Shown: positions 35,911-45,651, counted from the first letter of the stretch. The stretch: 64,000 nt of DNA from MPNP01 sp965116235 (GCA_965116235.1 OZ220496.1:2914001-2978000); one strand, 5' to 3'. The notes: a model not told the origin generated them from the letters alone. A program made the numbers and translations.

Positions 35911-37209
35911 TTGTCTGATTCACATAAGCAAGAGTTGCGCATTGGCTTGGCTGGCCTCGGCACTGTCGGCAAGGGTGTTGTCAAGCTCCTGAGCGCAAAT
36001 GGCCCACTGATCGATCGAAAATCAGATCGACGATTTTCCCTGAGAGCCGTCTCGGCCCGAGATCCCATGAAGGATCGAGGTGTGGCTCTTGAAGACTATG
36101 CCTGGGAAGACGATCCGGTTCGGCTGGCGACCCGGTCCGACATCGATATTTTCGTCGAGCTGATTGGTGGCGAAAATGGCGTGGCTTATGATGCCGTCAA
36201 GGCGGCCCTGACAGCCGGAAAGGATGTTGTGACCGCCAACAAGGCTCTGTTGGCCCATCACGGCATGGAACTGTCGCAGCTGGCTGAAAACAACCACGCC
36301 TGCATACGGTTTGAGGCGGCGGTCGTCGGTGGGGTTCCAGTCGTCAAGGCTCTGACCGAAGGTCTTGCCAGCAATCGAATTTCACGTGTGTTCGGTGTCA
36401 TGAACGGCACCTGCAATTACATCCTGACACGAATGGAAAACGAGCGGCTTTCATATGAAACCGTATTCAACGAGGCCCATGATCTTGGTTATCTCGAAGC
36501 GGATCCGACACTCGATGTCGGGGGCATTGATGCCGGTCACAAACTGGCCTTGCTGAGTTCGATCGCCTTTGGAACTCAGGTCGACTTTGCCAACATGGAT
36601 ATTGAGGGGATCGAAAGAATCTCCGTTCGCGACATCGAACAGGCAAGCGACATGGGCTACCGAATCAAGTTGCTGGGCATAGCCAAATTGTCGCGAAATG
36701 GTCTCGAGCAACGAACTCAGCCCTGTTTGGTCCCACGCAATGCGCCCCTGGGTCAGATCGAGGGCGCCACCAATCTGGTCGTGCTTGAAGGCGATTTTGT
36801 CGGCAAGATCTGTCTTCAGGGGCCCGGAGCCGGCGAGGGACCAACGGCTTCGGCCGTCGTTGCCGACATCATTGATCTGGCTCGAGGTATCCGATTGCCT
36901 ACCTTTGGTCAACGGACCGAACTTTTGATCAAGTCCCATCCTACCAAGGCCGCTGAAGAAGTTCCCTATTACATCCGGCTGATGCTTGTGGACAAACCTG
37001 GCGTTTTGGCCAAAATCGCCGGTGCCTTGGGGAGTGTCGGAATTTCGATCAACCGCATGAAGCAGTATGACCATTCTAGCGAAATCGCTCCCGTCACAAT
37101 CGTGACTCACAAGACGACACGAGATCGGATCAATAAGGCTCTGAACGAGATCGATCAATTTGATGTCTCGGTAGAGAAACCATTTTCGATCAGAATTGAG
37201 GAAGTCTAG
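35911..37209 (+). CDS. hom: Homoserine dehydrogenase
   Basis: It reduces aspartate semialdehyde to homoserine in threonine and methionine synthesis. GLAGLGTVGKGVV is the NAD(P) loop. VTANKALLAHHG, GVMNGTCNYILTRM and DVGGIDAGHKLALL mark the catalytic domain, and a C-terminal ACT domain starts at PYYIRLMLVDKPGVLAKIAG. I favour the TTG at 35911 (AGAGAG seven bases before it), which yields 432 residues beginning like other alphaproteobacterial Hom proteins. ATGs at 35875 and 35884 would overlap the lipoprotein frame. Confidence 0.93.
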   Translation: MSDSHKQELRIGLAGLGTVGKGVVKLLSANGPLIDRKSDRRFSLRAVSARDPMKDRGVALEDYAWEDDPVRLATRSDIDIFVELIGGENGVAYDAVKAALTAGKDVVTANKALLAHHGMELSQLAENNHACIRFEAAVVGGVPVVKALTEGLASNRISRVFGVMNGTCNYILTRMENERLSYETVFNEAHDLGYLEADPTLDVGGIDAGHKLALLSSIAFGTQVDFANMDIEGIERISVRDIEQASDMGYRIKLLGIAKLSRNGLEQRTQPCLVPRNAPLGQIEGATNLVVLEGDFVGKICLQGPGAGEGPTASAVVADIIDLARGIRLPTFGQRTELLIKSHPTKAAEEVPYYIRLMLVDKPGVLAKIAGALGSVGISINRMKQYDHSSEIAPVTIVTHKTTRDRINKALNEIDQFDVSVEKPFSIRIEEV

Positions 37210-37248
37210 ACAAGGTCGCTTGATGACCTTCTTGAAATCGCAGGCGTC

Positions 37249-38220
37249 ATGAATCTCAAATCGCAGTTCAAGGACCGGATGCTTTCGCTGGGTTTGGCCC
37301 GCGTTTCGGAGGCGGCCGCACTGGCTTCAGTCAATTACGTCGGTCGCGGCGACGAAAAGGAGGCTGATCAGGCCGCCGTCGACGCCATGCGACGCCAGCT
37401 CAATCTCTTGGACATAAAAGGGACAGTAGTCATTGGCGAAGGTGAACGCGATGAAGCTCCGATGCTTTATATCGGCGAAGAAGTGGGTACAGGGGAGGGT
37501 CCCGAGGTGGACATCGCTTTGGACCCTCTCGAAGGTACTAGCCTGACTGCCAAGGATATGCCCAACGCGCTGACCGTGATTGCCATGGGGCCACGCAATT
37601 CTATCCTTCTCTCTCCTGATGTCTACATGCAAAAGCTTGCCATCGGCCCCAGCTACCCCAAGGGGATTGTTCACCTTGACATGGAACCCGACATGATCAT
37701 TGCGACCCTGGCTCAAGCGAGCGGACGGTCACCACAGGATATCACCGTATGCGTACTTGAAAGACCCCGCCATGCAGGCCTGATTGAAGAAATCCGCATG
37801 ACCGGTGCTTCTATCCGCCTGATAATGGATGGCGATGTCGCCGCCATCATGCATTGTTCGGATCCGGAAACAACCGGTATAGATGCCTACATGGGAATTG
37901 GAGGTGCCCCTGAAGGCGTATTGGCCGCTGCCGCCCTCAAGTGCATGGGCGGCCAGATATTTGGTCGGCTACTGTTTCGCAATGACTTGGAAAGACGCAA
38001 GGCCCAAAAGATGAGTATCACAGAACTTGACCGGGTTTATTCGCTTGATGATCTGGTTCAGTCTGAAGTCATTTTTTCAGCCACGGGCGTCACAGACGGA
38101 TCTTTGTTGAAGGGAATACGGAGATATCCGGGTTATGTTGAAACCGAGACCATACTCCTTCGCTCCAAAACAGGCTCCAAACGTCGCATGATCTACAGTC
38201 ATCCGATTGGGTCCGGATAG
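37249..38220 (+). CDS. glpX: Fructose-1,6-bisphosphatase class II
   Basis: It dephosphorylates fructose-1,6-bisphosphate in gluconeogenesis. Metal-binding motifs GEGERDEAPML and DPLEGTSLTA and the MGIGGAPEGVLAAAALKCMGG segment identify the GlpX family. At 323 residues the length is typical. It sits between hom and the recJ-like gene, the usual alphaproteobacterial order. Confidence 0.95.
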   Translation: MNLKSQFKDRMLSLGLARVSEAAALASVNYVGRGDEKEADQAAVDAMRRQLNLLDIKGTVVIGEGERDEAPMLYIGEEVGTGEGPEVDIALDPLEGTSLTAKDMPNALTVIAMGPRNSILLSPDVYMQKLAIGPSYPKGIVHLDMEPDMIIATLAQASGRSPQDITVCVLERPRHAGLIEEIRMTGASIRLIMDGDVAAIMHCSDPETTGIDAYMGIGGAPEGVLAAAALKCMGGQIFGRLLFRNDLERRKAQKMSITELDRVYSLDDLVQSEVIFSATGVTDGSLLKGIRRYPGYVETETILLRSKTGSKRRMIYSHPIGSG

Positions 38221-38233
38221 GGAGGGGGAATTA

Positions 38234-40012
38234 TTGGTTTCCGTCACCCACCTGTCTCGAGCGTCTGGCAAGCCATTCATGGGTGTGGAGAACTCTTGCA
38301 CCCATAAGTTCTGGCAAGGCTTGTCATCAAGCCAAGACCGACTTTCGCTCAAATTTTCCCAGCAGTTCGGGATTCAGGACACTGTTGCTCGCTCCCTTGC
38401 GCGACGCAATCTTGCAGTCGACGAGATCGAAGATTACGTCAACCCCACTTTGAATAATTCGCTATTCGATCCCCTGCGGCTGCTTGACATGGAGAAAGCA
38501 GCCTGGCGACTGTTCGAGACCCTCACCCGCCTAGAAAACATTGGCATAATCTTTTCCCCATCGGCCGAAGCACTTTTTTCCGTTGCGGCATTCACCCAGT
38601 GGCTGTCCAACCACCACCAGAACTTCAGTTACAAGATACTCGATCCTGAAACCGATGGACTTTTACCAACCCAGAAACACTTCGACGCTCTTACCGTGGA
38701 TCATGCCGTCATTCTGTGCATCGGGTGCGGAACCAACCTGCCGCCGGATTTCAATACGCCTGCCGGAACTGACATCATTGTCGTTGACAGCGCGATCAGC
38801 ACAGAAACTCTCCCTCATCTTTTTGCCTTGATCAACTCCAACCGATTTGATGAAAATCCCGAATTTTCATATCTGGGCACGACGGGCTTGCTCTTTCTCT
38901 TGCTTGTTGCAATCAATCGGCTTTGCCATGAAAACAGCCTTCCCAGCCACGACCTCACACAATTCCTGGACTTGATCGCTGCGGGCACGGCAGCTGAAAG
39001 CTTGCCCATGGTCCGACTTAATCGGGCCTTCATTCGGCAAGGAATTGAGCTCATATGCCGACGGACACGCACGGGGCTATACAGCTTGATTGACCAGCTT
39101 GTCCTTGATCGGCCGATCACATCCTATCGTCTTGGTTCTGTTGTTTGTGATTCAATGGTTTGTGGTGAACTGGTCGATAAGCCTGATTTGGGGCTTCGTC
39201 TGCTGAACTCGTCTACAAGACCGAAGGCAAAAAGGATTGGAGATGAACTGGCCGAGTTGCATTCCACCGCCATCGATCTGAAAGATCAGTTTTTTGAAAA
39301 CTATGTTGATACTGTCTGGCAAAGGGATGTCAGAAAGCCCTTGGTTTGGGGAGTGGGAAGTGGCTGCCCAGCGAATATTCTGAAGCGAATCACCAAGGAC
39401 ATCTGCCAATTGACAGGCCGGACAACAGTTTTGTTCGGTGTACAAAACACGCGGGCCATCGCCTATGGTCATTCCATTGTCGGGGTCAATCTTGGGGTTG
39501 TCGTTGCCAATTGCATCAATGAGGGGCTTGTCATATCGGGCGGCGGCAACGCGAATTCCGTTCGGTTCGACGTTCTGCTTCAGGATATTTCGGATCTTGT
39601 CGAATATATGACTGAGTTGGTTTCCAAGCAATGGTGGAACCGGGAAGAATTTCAAAAGATCAATGTTGACGGGGTGTTATATGCCAGCGGTGTCTCCCTT
39701 AAATTGGTCGAGTCCATATCGGCCCTTGAACCTTTCGGTATTGGGTCGCCTCGACCAAGGCTAGTATTCCCCTATCATTCAGTCACTTCCTGTCGGAAAA
39801 TTGGCAATGACAGCGCAAGATTGATCCTGCTTGACGAGTTTGGCTCGACTCTTGAGGGTTATGTTACGGACTCGAACAGTTCGAACTTGGTCAAGTTTTT
39901 TACCAAGTATCGCAAGCACAAGATTCACTTTGCTGGCTACTTGACTATCCGCAATCGCAAGGGCAACGATGTGCCCGTGCTTAGAATTGAAGATGCTGCC
40001 CTAGCCAATTAG
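38234..40012 (+). CDS. RecJ homologue lacking all catalytic motifs (pseudo-enzyme)
   Basis: Position after hom-glpX, length (592 residues) and fold-wide similarity (EDYVNPTL, LGTTGLLFLLLVAINRL, FLDLIAAGTAAESLPM, AYGHSIVGVNLG, LEPFGIGSPRPRLVF) identify a RecJ 5'-3' ssDNA exonuclease descendant. Every metal-binding motif is changed. The DYDADG motif reads SPSAEA (about 108-113), the second Asp site reads CIGCGTN (162-168), DHH reads DSA (185-187), GTVADVVPL reads GTAAESLPM (251-259), and GGHAMAAG reads GGGNANSV (437-444). Yet the frame is open throughout. A TTG start at 38234 follows a strong GGAGGGGG site, arguing for expression. It may retain a structural or DNA-binding role, much as Cdc45 does in eukaryotes; that role is inferred. 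Confidence 0.85.
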   Translation: MVSVTHLSRASGKPFMGVENSCTHKFWQGLSSSQDRLSLKFSQQFGIQDTVARSLARRNLAVDEIEDYVNPTLNNSLFDPLRLLDMEKAAWRLFETLTRLENIGIIFSPSAEALFSVAAFTQWLSNHHQNFSYKILDPETDGLLPTQKHFDALTVDHAVILCIGCGTNLPPDFNTPAGTDIIVVDSAISTETLPHLFALINSNRFDENPEFSYLGTTGLLFLLLVAINRLCHENSLPSHDLTQFLDLIAAGTAAESLPMVRLNRAFIRQGIELICRRTRTGLYSLIDQLVLDRPITSYRLGSVVCDSMVCGELVDKPDLGLRLLNSSTRPKAKRIGDELAELHSTAIDLKDQFFENYVDTVWQRDVRKPLVWGVGSGCPANILKRITKDICQLTGRTTVLFGVQNTRAIAYGHSIVGVNLGVVVANCINEGLVISGGGNANSVRFDVLLQDISDLVEYMTELVSKQWWNREEFQKINVDGVLYASGVSLKLVESISALEPFGIGSPRPRLVFPYHSVTSCRKIGNDSARLILLDEFGSTLEGYVTDSNSSNLVKFFTKYRKHKIHFAGYLTIRNRKGNDVPVLRIEDAALAN

Positions 40013-40078
40013 AGAGACAGAGCTCTGTGAGAAGCACTTTCCAATCAATTTGACGTACCTGAACTGAGTGCTGCTCTA

Positions 40079-40383
40079 GTAGTCTGACATTATTGAATTG
40101 GTGGGTAAAGAGAATGCAGCTTGATGCGCGCCTCGGCTGCCCTAAACCGCCACTTTGCCGGACGCGGGTCCGCATTGATGGCCGCCACCTCGCGGACCGA
40201 CCTCAACAAGACGATCAAGAAAAAACTGCTCGGCCGGATCCAAACGACGATCACCAAAATGCGAACCCAAGTTGTACATCTCTACTCTCCCCTTGTAAAC
40301 ACAAGATAAAAGATCGAATCAACAGGACAAACGGCCAATTTCAGACACCAATTACGCCAGCGGGAAAAGATGTGTGCATACGG
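40079..40383. mobile_element. Chimeric junction of IS630 and IS4 remnants
   Basis: Positions 40079-40186 match, inverted, the right end of the IS630 copy at 22985-23095. Positions 40188-40383 match, inverted, the left about 190 bp of the IS4 element at 20890. Both are non-functional stubs joined tail to head at a short shared cgcgg-type sequence. This suggests deletion or recombination between an IS pair. Confidence 0.85.
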
Positions 40384-40494
40384 TAGGGTGACATCCCGGT
40401 CCCTGTCGGACTCGTCCGGACGCTCGGCCAGTATCCGCTTCATGGCGGCCCCGATCCAGTCAAGAGTTGGCTTCTCCATGTCGTCCTTCTTCAT
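40384..40494 (-). pseudogene. 5' stub of a gene cut by the IS4 fragment
   Basis: A frame starting MKKDDMEKPTLDWIGAAMKR runs about 37 codons before it enters IS4 sequence. I do not recognise the family. Confidence 0.5.
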
Positions 40495-40511
40495 GCTTCA
40501 AGATTCTTCAC

Positions 40512-40748
40512 TCAAAACAGACCTTCAATCATGTCGTTTTCCATTTTCTTTCCTGTGTAAGGATCCATCATGTTCGATCGATTGATGGGTTTCCCGCCAA
40601 AATACTCGGGACTGCGCGTTTCGTCAAACTTGGACAGAAAAATCTGTGACCGACACCCCGTTCTGGTCACCCTGTTCCCTGCGTATTGACATCCCGGCCC
40701 TTCATGCCTAACATGAAAGCACGGGGATGACGGGCTCGCCCAAGACAT
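40512..40748 (-). pseudogene. Possible C-terminal remnant of an unidentified protein
   Basis: The last 42 codons (FLSKFDETRSPEYFGGKPIN, then about 20 more ending IEGLF) look protein-like. They end 17 bp before the ATG of the stub at 40494, as if two genes once formed an operon. The upstream part of the frame is not convincing and overlaps the region leading into the ATPase gene on the other strand. Confidence 0.35.
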
Positions 40749-40787
40749 ATCGTCAACCCGTCAACCGGCTGGAAAGGCTCTTTATTT

Positions 40788-42092
40788 ATGACCCGCGATA
40801 TTTCCCGCAACCCATTTGCCCCCGGCTTTGGCCGCCCGCCACCCTTCATGGGGCGGCGCCCGGAGGTTGAACATGAACTTGATGACATTATACGAGGACT
40901 TGGTCGGTCAGAAAGTCCGGAACCTCGGGCCCTGTATTTGTATGGTCCGCGTGGGACGGGCAAGACCGTGCATATAAGAGACTTCAAGACCCGTCTCCGC
41001 CAGGGACTGGACGCGGTGACCATTATCAGCCTGTCCGCTCGAATGGTCAAGACCGAGAAAGCGATGGAGCAGGTCCTTTTCACCCCGGACATCGAGCTGG
41101 CGGGCGGGGGACTGACGGATGGAGAGCCCGTGACTCGAAGCGAGGCTTTCCTAGACCGGATCAAGGGCTGGGTCAAGAAAATCCGGTCATCGGATTCCGG
41201 CCTGATGCAGCATGTACAGACCATGCGACCCAAGGACCTGCGGATATGGGGCGGGCTGGGGCATATAAGGCTAGAACCGCCGGACGAGCCCGACATCAGC
41301 AGCGGCCGGTCCCTGCAAAGGCTGGAGGCTCCGCTGCTGATCACGCTGGATGAAGCCCACAAGGTCGAGCCGGCGGCTCTGGGTCATCTGCTGGATGCCG
41401 TGCAGGAGGCCGGAGAGACCCAACCAACGGTCCTGATGCTAGGCGGCACACCGGACCTGATTGATCAGCTTAGAGTGTGCGAATCCACCTTCTGGGACCG
41501 GGGTAAGCGCCTGCATCTGGGCCGTCTTTCCAAGGCGAGCGCGACCGATGTCTTGGAGGTTCCCTTGCGCCAGGCCGGGATAACGGTCGACGGTCCGACT
41601 CTGGACGATCTGGTGAAGGCTACGGATCATTATCCCTGGTTTTTGCAGCTTTACGGGCATGAAGCCTACAAGGCCGTCCAGGAAACGGGCGGTCGTCATC
41701 TAGGACCGGTCATCGGGAGCGAGGTTCGCAAGCGAGCCCGGCTCTTGCGCGAGATGAATTACGATGATCGTCGTCAGGAGTTCCGCACCCCGGAGCAGAC
41801 CCGCGCGGCCTTGGCGGTCGCTCAGGCTTTTCGGGACAATGATGGCATCATGGAAGCCCCTCAGCTCGAAAGCCTTCTGGCCGCCTTTGATACGGACGAG
41901 CCGGGCCAGACGGAACGGCACATGCGTCATGTGGGGCTCATTGTCGAGGGAGTGGAACCCGGCACGAGAGAACCCGGCGTGCCCTCCTTCATGGATTACC
42001 TGCTGCGGGTTCTGGAACCGGACCTGCCTACCCCGTCGCCGGCCGAGCCGGAAGCGACGAATGCGGCCAGCAAAGACGATTTCAAGCCCTAG
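40788..42092 (+). CDS. P-loop (ORC/STAND-like AAA) ATPase
   Basis: The 434-residue protein has the entry motif FMGRR (20-24), Walker A GPRGTGKT (53-60), Walker B LLITLDEA (183-190) and a sensor-like LMLGGTPDLIDQL. A lid region with DHYPWFLQLYGHEAY follows, then a C-terminal helical and winged-helix-like region. ATPases of this kind are AAA_16-like and often occur alone in accessory DNA. It shares layout, including the long spacing between Walker A and B and a GLGHIRLEPP-type strand, with the ATPase half of the protein at 1389-3323. It lacks ankyrin repeats. It is GC-rich and flanked by IS debris. Function unknown. Confidence 0.75.
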   Translation: MTRDISRNPFAPGFGRPPPFMGRRPEVEHELDDIIRGLGRSESPEPRALYLYGPRGTGKTVHIRDFKTRLRQGLDAVTIISLSARMVKTEKAMEQVLFTPDIELAGGGLTDGEPVTRSEAFLDRIKGWVKKIRSSDSGLMQHVQTMRPKDLRIWGGLGHIRLEPPDEPDISSGRSLQRLEAPLLITLDEAHKVEPAALGHLLDAVQEAGETQPTVLMLGGTPDLIDQLRVCESTFWDRGKRLHLGRLSKASATDVLEVPLRQAGITVDGPTLDDLVKATDHYPWFLQLYGHEAYKAVQETGGRHLGPVIGSEVRKRARLLREMNYDDRRQEFRTPEQTRAALAVAQAFRDNDGIMEAPQLESLLAAFDTDEPGQTERHMRHVGLIVEGVEPGTREPGVPSFMDYLLRVLEPDLPTPSPAEPEATNAASKDDFKP

Positions 42093-42415
42093 AGATTCGG
42101 CTGGACTTCGGGGGCAAGAACGTTGATGGGTAACATTGTATATTAGTCCCAAAAGTTACAAAAATCGGTTTCGGAAGTTCGATTCAGGTGCAAGGACTTG
42201 TGCAGGCGCGGAATTGCATTGCTGCTCCAGATGAAATGTGCTTCCACATGACTTCAGGTCTGGACGATTCCCATTACAGTTTCCGTTTGCAAGCGGCAAT
42301 CGGATCAATTGTCCCGATTTTCATTGGGGAAACGGGGCCATCATTTCCAAAATTTTTTGGTTCAATATCTTGAATGAAATAACATAGCCCGATAAGTTTT
42401 GAGACGTCGCGATGC
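42093..42415. other. Intergenic region before tRNA-Glu
   Basis: No gene or clear promoter is recognised in about 320 bp. Confidence 0.45.
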
Positions 42416-42490
42416 GGTCCCATCGTCTATCGGTTAGGATATCAGGTTTTCAACCTGAAGAGAGGGGTTCGATTCCCCTTGGGACTGCCA
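42416..42490 (+). tRNA. tRNA-Glu (anticodon TTC)
   Basis: All four arms pair by eye. The acceptor is GGTCCCA against TGGGACT (G-T at the first pair), the anticodon stem is TCAGG/CCTGA around TTTTCAA, and the T arm is AGGGG-TTCGATT-CCCCT. CCA is encoded at the 3' end. Confidence 0.97.
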
Positions 42491-42677
42491 CCCTCCTCTT
42501 GCATTGCTGTCATTCCGTCAGCGGCCTTGAGATGGGTGTGATCGGGCACAGGCACAAATGTGAACACCGCGAGGTCGCAGATACTTCACAGAACTGCCCT
42601 TGTGCTGAGAACGGTAATCCGTAGTTGAGTCTGTCTGTCCAGCCAATGACAAAATTCAATTTTCCACGAGACACTGA

Positions 42678-43811
42678 ATGACGAGTTCTAAACCGACCTT
42701 TCGCCTGGGCGTTGAAGAGGAATATCTCCTGGTGCATCGGGACTCGAAGGACCTGGTCATCAGTCCAGACCCAAAGTTCATGGAGCTCTGCACCGAGGCC
42801 GTGAAGGGGCAGGTGACAAATGAATATCTCCAATGTCAGGTTGAGGTAGGGACCCGACCCAACTCAAGTGTCAAGGAAATCGCCAAAGAGATCCGTTTTC
42901 TGCGCCAGACCATTGCTCGAATCGGATTCGAATTTGGCTATGCTCCAATTGCAACGTCTACCCACCCCTTCGCCACCTGGCGTGAGCAGACCTCAACACC
43001 CAAGGAGCGTTACCAGAACCTTGGGATTGAGATGGGTATCAGCGCGCGACGCCTGCTAATTTGCGGCATGCATATTCACGCCGAAATTGAAGACGAGGAC
43101 GTACGCATAGACATCATGCGACAGGCAACGTATTTCTTGCCTCATTTGCTGGCTTATTCCTGCTCTTCACCTTTTTGGGAGGGTCTTGATACCTCCTACT
43201 CGTCATATCGCCTCACCGTTTTTGACTCGCTGCCGCGAACCGGCTTGCCAGACGAGCTTTCGTCATTCAATGGTTATCGAAACCTCGTGAATAGTCTCCT
43301 GGCCGTCGGCTCAATCGAAGATGCAACCAAACTCTGGTGGGATATTCGACCTTCGGCCAAGTTTCCGACTCTGGAAGTGAGAATCACCGATATCTGCAGC
43401 AGTCCGAGAGACACGATGGCTCTGGTTGCAACCTACCAGTCGCTTATTGCGTATCTTCACAGGCTTCGATCAAAGAATCAGACTTGGCGCCATTACCCAC
43501 GAACTTTGATCAACGAAAATCGCTGGAGAGCCCAAAGATACGGCGTCTCCAAAGATTTGGTGGACTGGGGCAAGGGCAAACTTGTTCCGTTCATCGATTT
43601 GACCGAGGAACTGATCGACTTGCTTTGGGATGATGCCAGCGAACTTGGATGCGAGGATTTTCTCATTCGAATAAGGGAAATCGCCCGCAGAGGCAATTCG
43701 AGCGACCATCAAAGACAAATCTTCAACCAGGCGGTAACAGATGGGGCGACACCCCTTGAAGCTGGTCAGTTGGTTGTCGGCTTCCTCATAAAGGAATACT
43801 TGCGCTTCTAG
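42678..43811 (+). CDS. YbdK-type carboxylate-amine ligase (glutamate-cysteine ligase family 2)
   Basis: The 377-residue protein has the GCS2 hallmarks FRLGVEEEYLLV at the N-terminus, the GMHIHAEIED active-site strand and ARRLLICGMH before it. EVRITDICSSPRDTMALVA and ENRWRAQRYG follow further on. Family members join glutamate to cysteine or related amines with weak activity, and the physiological product is often unknown. It lies alone between tRNA-Glu and ftsZ, convergent with the latter. Confidence 0.9.
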   Translation: MTSSKPTFRLGVEEEYLLVHRDSKDLVISPDPKFMELCTEAVKGQVTNEYLQCQVEVGTRPNSSVKEIAKEIRFLRQTIARIGFEFGYAPIATSTHPFATWREQTSTPKERYQNLGIEMGISARRLLICGMHIHAEIEDEDVRIDIMRQATYFLPHLLAYSCSSPFWEGLDTSYSSYRLTVFDSLPRTGLPDELSSFNGYRNLVNSLLAVGSIEDATKLWWDIRPSAKFPTLEVRITDICSSPRDTMALVATYQSLIAYLHRLRSKNQTWRHYPRTLINENRWRAQRYGVSKDLVDWGKGKLVPFIDLTEELIDLLWDDASELGCEDFLIRIREIARRGNSSDHQRQIFNQAVTDGATPLEAGQLVVGFLIKEYLRF

Positions 43812-44059
43812 CACGCAAGCCGTCATGCCTGTTCTGTTTGGTATCAAGACCAGGCGAGACGGCGAAAGCAGTGTGGCATCAAAAAATCGTCAGGGGGCAA
43901 ACTTTCAGGTTGTATCAAGCGCCCAAAACCGCATTGGTCGCGTAACGACAAGTTCCAGTTCCCGCACTTGAACGACTGGTGGGCAAAGACAGCTTGTGTG
44001 TCCGATAACACGCATCGGGCCATTGCCGCTCCTTCGCTTGAACAGCCATGGGCGAACGT

Positions 44060-45553
44060 TCAGTTGGCCTGACGACGGATGAAAGCCGGAACTTTGCTTC
44101 TTTCATCGGGGGATTTTTGTCTCCGTTCCAAAAAATTGAAGCCAAACTTCGACTTGGGACTTCTGTCTGACTCCTCGGGGGGTGACTCAGGCTCTTCGGA
44201 TTCTTGTGCAGTCTCGTCCACAGCTTCTTGTACAACCTCGTCAGCAGGCTCTTCAGACTGAATTGAGTTCAAGACATCCTTGTGATTGGTGGAAGTGTCC
44301 TGATCCGCATTATCATCCTGGGGACAGCGCTCAGGGCTTGACATTTGCGGAGCTGTGAACGGAACTTCGGACGACTCTCGCAGCATGAAGGTCAGGCGTG
44401 CCACTTCGGCATTGTTCGTTGAAACGTCCGCCGTAGCCTCCGCATCATCCTGATTGTGCAAGTGATTCTCTTCTGGTGATTCATCATCCCACAAATCAGA
44501 CGGCAGACCGCCATTTTGCAGGGCCGGTTCATCGGCATAATCTTCCATGAAGCTAGTCGATGAGTCTTCACCGTTACCCCCGATAACGGACAGCCCGGTT
44601 GCCACGAGCGAGACTCTTACCTTGTTGTCATAGTCTGGATCCTGGGTCGTGCCAACGATAACATGCGTTTGATCGGACACTCGTTTCCGAACCTCATCCG
44701 AGGCATCACTGAGATCAAAAAGGGTCTGGTCATCTCCACCGATGATATTGATCAGGACACCCTTGGCATCGGCCAAATCCGTTTCTTCAAGAAGTTGATT
44801 GTTCATCGCATTGATGGCCGCCTGCCGCCCCCGGTTGTCACCTTCTGCCAGACCGACTCCCATGATCGCCCTTCCGGGATACTTGAGCACGGACTTGACA
44901 TCGGCAAAATCAAGATTGATCAAGCCCGGTCTGACCATCAGGTCAGTGATGCTTTTGACACCATAATAAAGAACCTCGTCCGCCTTGCCAAAGGCATTTC
45001 GAGTCGTGGTGTCCTCTCTCGAAATGGAATAAAGATTCTGGTTGGGTATCACGAGAAGCGTATTCACGACATCCTGCAGCTCCTCTACGCCTTTCTCGGC
45101 CACTTCCATTCGTCGTGGGCCTTCGAAGAAAAACGGCTTGGTTACGACGCCGACAGTGATCACGCCCAGATCCTTGGCGATCCCGGCGATGACCGGACTT
45201 GCGCCGGTTCCCGTCCCCCCGCCCATGCCGAGCGTCAAAAAGCACAGGTGCATGCCGTCCAGCTTTTCCCTGATTTCTTCGTTGGACTCCAAGGCAGCTT
45301 CCTTGCCGATCTCCGGGTTGGCACCGGCCCCCAGCCCTTCGGTCGTGGCGACTCCCAGCTGAATCTTGTCGATTTCGCCGGAAATCTGATTCAAGGCCTG
45401 GGCATCGGTGTTGGCAGCGATGAACTCAACACCTTCAAGGCCGCGTTCCAGCATGGTCCGGATGGCGTTGCCGCCGCCGCCGCCCACGCCGAAAACCGCT
45501 ATACGAGGAGAAAGGTTGTCCCGCATCGGGACGCTCAATGAATCAATAGGCAT
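44060..45553 (-). CDS. ftsZ: Cell division protein FtsZ
   Basis: This tubulin-like GTPase forms the division ring. The GTP motif GMGGGTGTGASPVIA (usual GAAPVIA, here GASPVIA), FGVGGGGGNA at the N-terminus and the T7 loop NLDFADVKSVL are present. A long acidic linker (about 320-470) leads to the C-terminal peptide VPAFIRRQAN that binds FtsA and other partners. The 497 residues fit the alphaproteobacterial range. It is the last gene of the dcw cluster in this window. Confidence 0.97.
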   Translation of the reverse strand: MPIDSLSVPMRDNLSPRIAVFGVGGGGGNAIRTMLERGLEGVEFIAANTDAQALNQISGEIDKIQLGVATTEGLGAGANPEIGKEAALESNEEIREKLDGMHLCFLTLGMGGGTGTGASPVIAGIAKDLGVITVGVVTKPFFFEGPRRMEVAEKGVEELQDVVNTLLVIPNQNLYSISREDTTTRNAFGKADEVLYYGVKSITDLMVRPGLINLDFADVKSVLKYPGRAIMGVGLAEGDNRGRQAAINAMNNQLLEETDLADAKGVLINIIGGDDQTLFDLSDASDEVRKRVSDQTHVIVGTTQDPDYDNKVRVSLVATGLSVIGGNGEDSSTSFMEDYADEPALQNGGLPSDLWDDESPEENHLHNQDDAEATADVSTNNAEVARLTFMLRESSEVPFTAPQMSSPERCPQDDNADQDTSTNHKDVLNSIQSEEPADEVVQEAVDETAQESEEPESPPEESDRSPKSKFGFNFLERRQKSPDERSKVPAFIRRQAN

Positions 45554-45651
45554 CTTTAAATGTCCGTTTTTTTTGACTGCTCTGCTCGCTAACTACATAA
45601 TAGTTTTGCTCTTGTCAATTCCCAATTGAAAACTTCTTTCAGTCTTCCGAT

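Noticed and set aside
40010..40040. Possible terminator after the recJ-like gene
   Set aside because: A 12-bp palindrome (acagagctctgt) is present but is not followed by a T run, so intrinsic termination is not supported.
44663..45541. 292-codon plus-strand frame opposite ftsZ
   Set aside because: It is a shadow of the ftsZ reading frame, with no independent support.
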